A stretch of 5,915 bases of DNA from positions 1-5,915 of the forward strand of contig CANRHM010000087.1 in the NCBI GenBank assembly GCA_947630415.1, written 5' to 3'. This document shows positions 3,590 through 5,915 of the stretch, piece by piece; within the stretch, counting starts at the first letter, position 1; each line of letters starts with the position of its first letter. A program made the translations under genes and the position numbers. This stretch comes from an uncultured Bacilli bacterium. GTDB taxonomy: Bacteria; Bacillota_I; Bacilli_A; RF39; UBA660. The notes under the pieces are model-generated. The model ran no database searches, was not told the DNA's origin, and saw only the letters and a program-made list of their open reading frames with translations.

Positions 3590-5792
3590 AAATCGTTGTA
3601 TCAGAATCTATTGGGGTATCTCCTATAAAATCTGGAATTGGTGATACTATAGGAGTAGGATTATTTACTACATTAGTAGGATCTGGAATATTGGATACAG
3701 TATTAAAATCGATAACATCTGGTGTAGTATTTGTCGTATCATTTGAAAGAGTATTCATGTCTGGAACCTGTTCCTGAGTACTTGCTGTTGTATTAATATC
3801 CATTGTATTTGATATGGTGTTTGGCATAGTATTTGATGTCGTATTCAAAGGTGCAACTGGCTCCGTTGGTTTGGCTAAAAGATCAGGAATTGATGTTGTA
3901 CTTTCCTGGAATTCACCTTGAATTGCATCAAAATTATTACCGGTTCCAAAATGGATAAACTTTCCATTAGATTCTTCTGTTGGAGGGGTAATGGTAACAT
4001 TCTTTTTCTCTTCAGCAACAGGCGTCTCCACCCCAGAAGTAGTCCATCTATTAAAGACATCGGCATTGGCGCTATAAGGAGCGGGGTTTGGCATTTCCAT
4101 ATGTACAATCAATGGAATTTTAAATGCTGTTCCAAAAGCCATACAGTTTCCAGGTTGTAACGTTTTTTGTTTTTCTACAATTTCTTCACTAATGTTCGGT
4201 ACCATTTTTTTGATGTATTCAATATCACGAGGGTGATTCATCTTAAAGATTAGAAAATTGGAACATTGCGAAATAACAGTTTCACTAATTTCTACCGGTC
4301 GTTGTGAAATAAGGTTCAAGATAATTCCATACTTACGTCCTTCTTTGGCAATACGATCAAAGATGTTGTATCCTAAAATAAATTCGTCCGTATCGTGTTG
4401 AATATAACGATGGGCTTCTTCCAAGAAAAGGTTAAATGGAAGACTGCCTCGATCTTTTAACGCTTTGGTAAATTCAAACAAAATCCTAGAAAAGATTTTA
4501 GTTAACGTCTTAGCAAAGCTATCATCAACATCATCCAAATTAAAGTTTACAATTTGGCATTTATTTTTTCCATCGCTCGACATAATCAAAGAGGTAATAA
4601 ATTGTTGGGTCGTCATGTACGTTCTACATTCAAAGTATTTAGCATAGTTTCCTGTAATGAGCGAGTGAAGACGTACTCTAATCGTTACTGCATCTCCATA
4701 GGTATTTTCATTTCGTAGCCAACCTTCACTAATAAGGGTGAAGTTTAAGGCTTTTTCCAAATCTTCTAACGTAAAGAAACATTTTTCTTGTGGTTCATAA
4801 TTATCTAATTCTGGTTGAATAAAATCAGATACATATTGAGTAATTAACACACTTTCAGCAAATTGCCCGTTGGAATCAATTGCAAAACATTCCCTAAATT
4901 TACGCACATAACCGATTCCTTGAATTTCGGCTTCTAAGTTAAATTGAGGAGTCGAACAACTTCCAATAATGGAAAAAATATCGTTTCGTTTAGAAGTTGA
5001 AGTTTCATTGGAATATAGAACGGTCATAATAGCCTTAGCAATTAAGTGATTTTTATAGGTATCCGCATTGACATTCTTTTGATTAAAGATGTAGACAAGT
5101 TTACACATCCGTTCAATAATCGGTAATTGAGAGTGAGCAGTAACTCCTAATAACAAAGCAAAATCATCGGTATTTAAGAGCCATAAAGGTACTTTCAATT
5201 GTTCGGTATCAGGTTCGTTATAGTTGGTTGTATAAAACTTAAAATGGTAATCGGGGTTTAATTTGTTGATATCTTTAAAAGCATTTCGATATTCGCCTGA
5301 AGAATCAAAGATGAAGAAATTAGAACGTGATGGAACAAAAGAAGGATCATTAAACACATTTTGTAAAAGACGTGCCACACCACATGATTTACCACTTCCG
5401 CTATTACCAAAGATAGCCATGTGGTTACTAAAGATGTCGTTGATGTTGACTCTGATAAAGCAATCGTCGTACAAAGGACTTACCCCTAATTTCATGTTAT
5501 CCTTTTTTTCAACTCCTACGATTAAAAGCATTTCTTCGGGCGTAATAATACGCACCCTAGCATTTAGGTTCGGTTTACGGATAACTCCTCCTACAAAACG
5601 ATCTCCTTCGAGTTCTCCTAAGAAGTGTACTTTGACCGCATCTTCGGTAATATCGTCTACTTCTCCTAAAATCTTCTTTTTCTCATCCTCAAAAACAACG
5701 TGTAAGTTCATTAGGTTCGTTGCCAAAAGTGTATTTTGGGCGACCTTTACCGTTGCTCCTTCATCACTGATATAAGTAATTTTCTCAAACAT
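3588..5792 (-). CDS. HerA/DUF87-family ATPase (FtsK-HerA superfamily) with an acidic disordered tail
   Basis: HerA-type ATPases form hexameric rings that translocate DNA, usually with a partner nuclease (NurA in DNA-end processing) or a SIR2/nuclease partner in phage defence. In this 734-aa protein, residues 1-95 look like the N-terminal HAS-barrel (GEVDDITEDAVKVHFLGEL). The ATPase core follows: Walker A GNSGSGKS (129-136), the FIFDSSGEY strand (160-168) typical of HerA, a long helical insert (about 200-440), Walker B LFLEEAH (455-461), the arginine-finger region RIAKEGRKYG (480-489), and the sensor LISQRP (494-499). All expected catalytic residues are present. Residues from about 585 are low-complexity, rich in Thr, Asn, Pro and Asp, with NTxSN repeats. 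The last 93 residues contain no Lys, Arg or His. ATG follows AAGGGG at 8 nt. An unidentified reading frame ends 15 nt upstream, probably in the same operon. Which HerA pathway it serves cannot be told without that partner. Confidence 0.88.
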   Translation of the reverse strand: MFEKITYISDEGATVKVAQNTLLATNLMNLHVVFEDEKKKILGEVDDITEDAVKVHFLGELEGDRFVGGVIRKPNLNARVRIITPEEMLLIVGVEKKDNMKLGVSPLYDDCFIRVNINDIFSNHMAIFGNSGSGKSCGVARLLQNVFNDPSFVPSRSNFFIFDSSGEYRNAFKDINKLNPDYHFKFYTTNYNEPDTEQLKVPLWLLNTDDFALLLGVTAHSQLPIIERMCKLVYIFNQKNVNADTYKNHLIAKAIMTVLYSNETSTSKRNDIFSIIGSCSTPQFNLEAEIQGIGYVRKFRECFAIDSNGQFAESVLITQYVSDFIQPELDNYEPQEKCFFTLEDLEKALNFTLISEGWLRNENTYGDAVTIRVRLHSLITGNYAKYFECRTYMTTQQFITSLIMSSDGKNKCQIVNFNLDDVDDSFAKTLTKIFSRILFEFTKALKDRGSLPFNLFLEEAHRYIQHDTDEFILGYNIFDRIAKEGRKYGIILNLISQRPVEISETVISQCSNFLIFKMNHPRDIEYIKKMVPNISEEIVEKQKTLQPGNCMAFGTAFKIPLIVHMEMPNPAPYSANADVFNRWTTSGVETPVAEEKKNVTITPPTEESNGKFIHFGTGNNFDAIQGEFQESTTSIPDLLAKPTEPVAPLNTTSNTMPNTISNTMDINTTASTQEQVPDMNTLSNDTTNTTPDVIDFNTVSNIPDPTNVVNNPTPIVSPIPDFIGDTPIDSDTTI
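3690..3845 (-). repeat. Degenerate NTxSN coding repeat in the herA tail
   Basis: The peptide NT[T/I/L/V]SN occurs four times, at residues 650-654, 658-662, 680-684 and 697-701, with a degraded copy NTTAS at 667-671. The first two form a tandem 8-residue unit (NTTSNTMP, NTISNTMD). Their DNA matches closely: TCAAATACTATG against TCAAATACAATG, 11 of 12 bases. This suggests local duplication and not just biased composition. Confidence 0.65.
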
Positions 5793-5807
5793 CTTTAAGA
5801 CCCCTTT

Positions 5808-5915
5808 TTATATTAATTTTTCGATTTCCTCACCTAGTTTTTTATCTTCCATCTTAGTTAATAATTCTTTTATTTTTATTCTTTTTTCATATAAATGTAA
5901 TGTTTCTTCGTAGTA
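5808..5915 (-). CDS. C-terminal end of an unidentified protein upstream of herA (partial)
   Basis: A minus-strand frame is open from the right edge for 35 codons to TAA at 5808-5810. The peptide is Lys/Glu-rich and probably a helix or coiled coil (YYEETLHLYEKR to LGEEIEKLI). It ends 15 nt before the herA start, so the two are likely co-transcribed and this protein is a candidate functional partner. I cannot name the family: nothing visible identifies NurA, SIR2 or another nuclease. No terminator or promoter is visible in the gap. Because the fragment is short, the coding call rests on the open frame, codon use like the neighbours and the operon-like spacing. Confidence 0.62.
   Translation of the reverse strand, partial: YYEETLHLYEKRIKIKELLTKMEDKKLGEEIEKLI

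Noticed and set aside
3875..4160. Short frames on both strands over the herA tail (77 and 80 codons)
   Set aside because: They overlap the continuous herA frame, lack ribosome sites, and arise from the low-complexity DNA of the tail.
5263..5775. 170-codon plus-strand open frame opposite the N-terminal part of the HerA-type ATPase
   Set aside because: It lies fully antisense to well-supported HerA motifs. The peptide is Ser/Lys/Thr-rich with homopolymer-like runs, as expected from a mirror frame, and it has no promoter or domain.
3588..5915. A complete HerA-based phage defence system
   Set aside because: Only the ATPase and 35 residues of a neighbour are visible. No effector domain can be identified, and surrounding genes are housekeeping, so the claim goes beyond the evidence.

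Overview
The window looks like low-GC Gram-positive chromosome, most likely from a Bacilli/Erysipelotrichia/RF39-type endospore former. The reasons are the strong AT bias, strong Shine-Dalgarno sites, A/T-rich Rho-independent terminators after almost every gene, TAA at all eight visible stops, TGG for Trp with no in-frame TGA (standard code), a CotD-like spore coat gene, and a RecX with the Firmicutes-type N-terminus. The genus cannot be fixed from the sequence.

Layout, left to right. (1) The last 51 codons of an unidentified plus-strand gene (1-156) converge on recX and share a bidirectional hairpin (161-190) with it. (2) Every other gene is on the minus strand. Read in the direction of transcription from the right edge these are: the 3' end of an unidentified gene (5808-5915); a HerA/DUF87-type ATPase with an unusual acidic, repeat-bearing C-terminal tail (3588-5792); an unrecognised 125-aa protein (3148-3525); ffh, the SRP54 GTPase (1764-3071); a Cys/His/Met-rich CotD-like coat protein (1312-1647); rpoZ, the RNA polymerase omega subunit (985-1185); and recX (191-934). 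No intergenic gap exceeds about 130 bp. No tRNA, rRNA, CRISPR array, insertion sequence or phage gene was seen.

The minus-strand block is not one operon. Only the partial gene and herA (15 nt apart) look co-transcribed. The other genes each have a plausible terminator and their own promoter. The junctions are very compact: several stop codons lie inside the terminator stem, and the promoter of the 125-aa gene sits inside the herA terminator, with its TTGACA in the hairpin loop. The coat gene has a sporulation-type -10 (CATANNNTA) in place of a sigma-A promoter.

Functionally this is a mix of housekeeping genes (protein targeting, transcription, RecA control) with one accessory-looking DNA-processing ATPase and one sporulation gene. 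No complete novel system is visible. The best leads are the HerA-family ATPase with its basic-residue-free tail and its cut-off upstream partner, the divergent coat protein, and the unknown 125-aa protein. The starts of recX and ffh are placed at ATG, because the upstream GTG in each case is part of the Shine-Dalgarno AGGTGAT.
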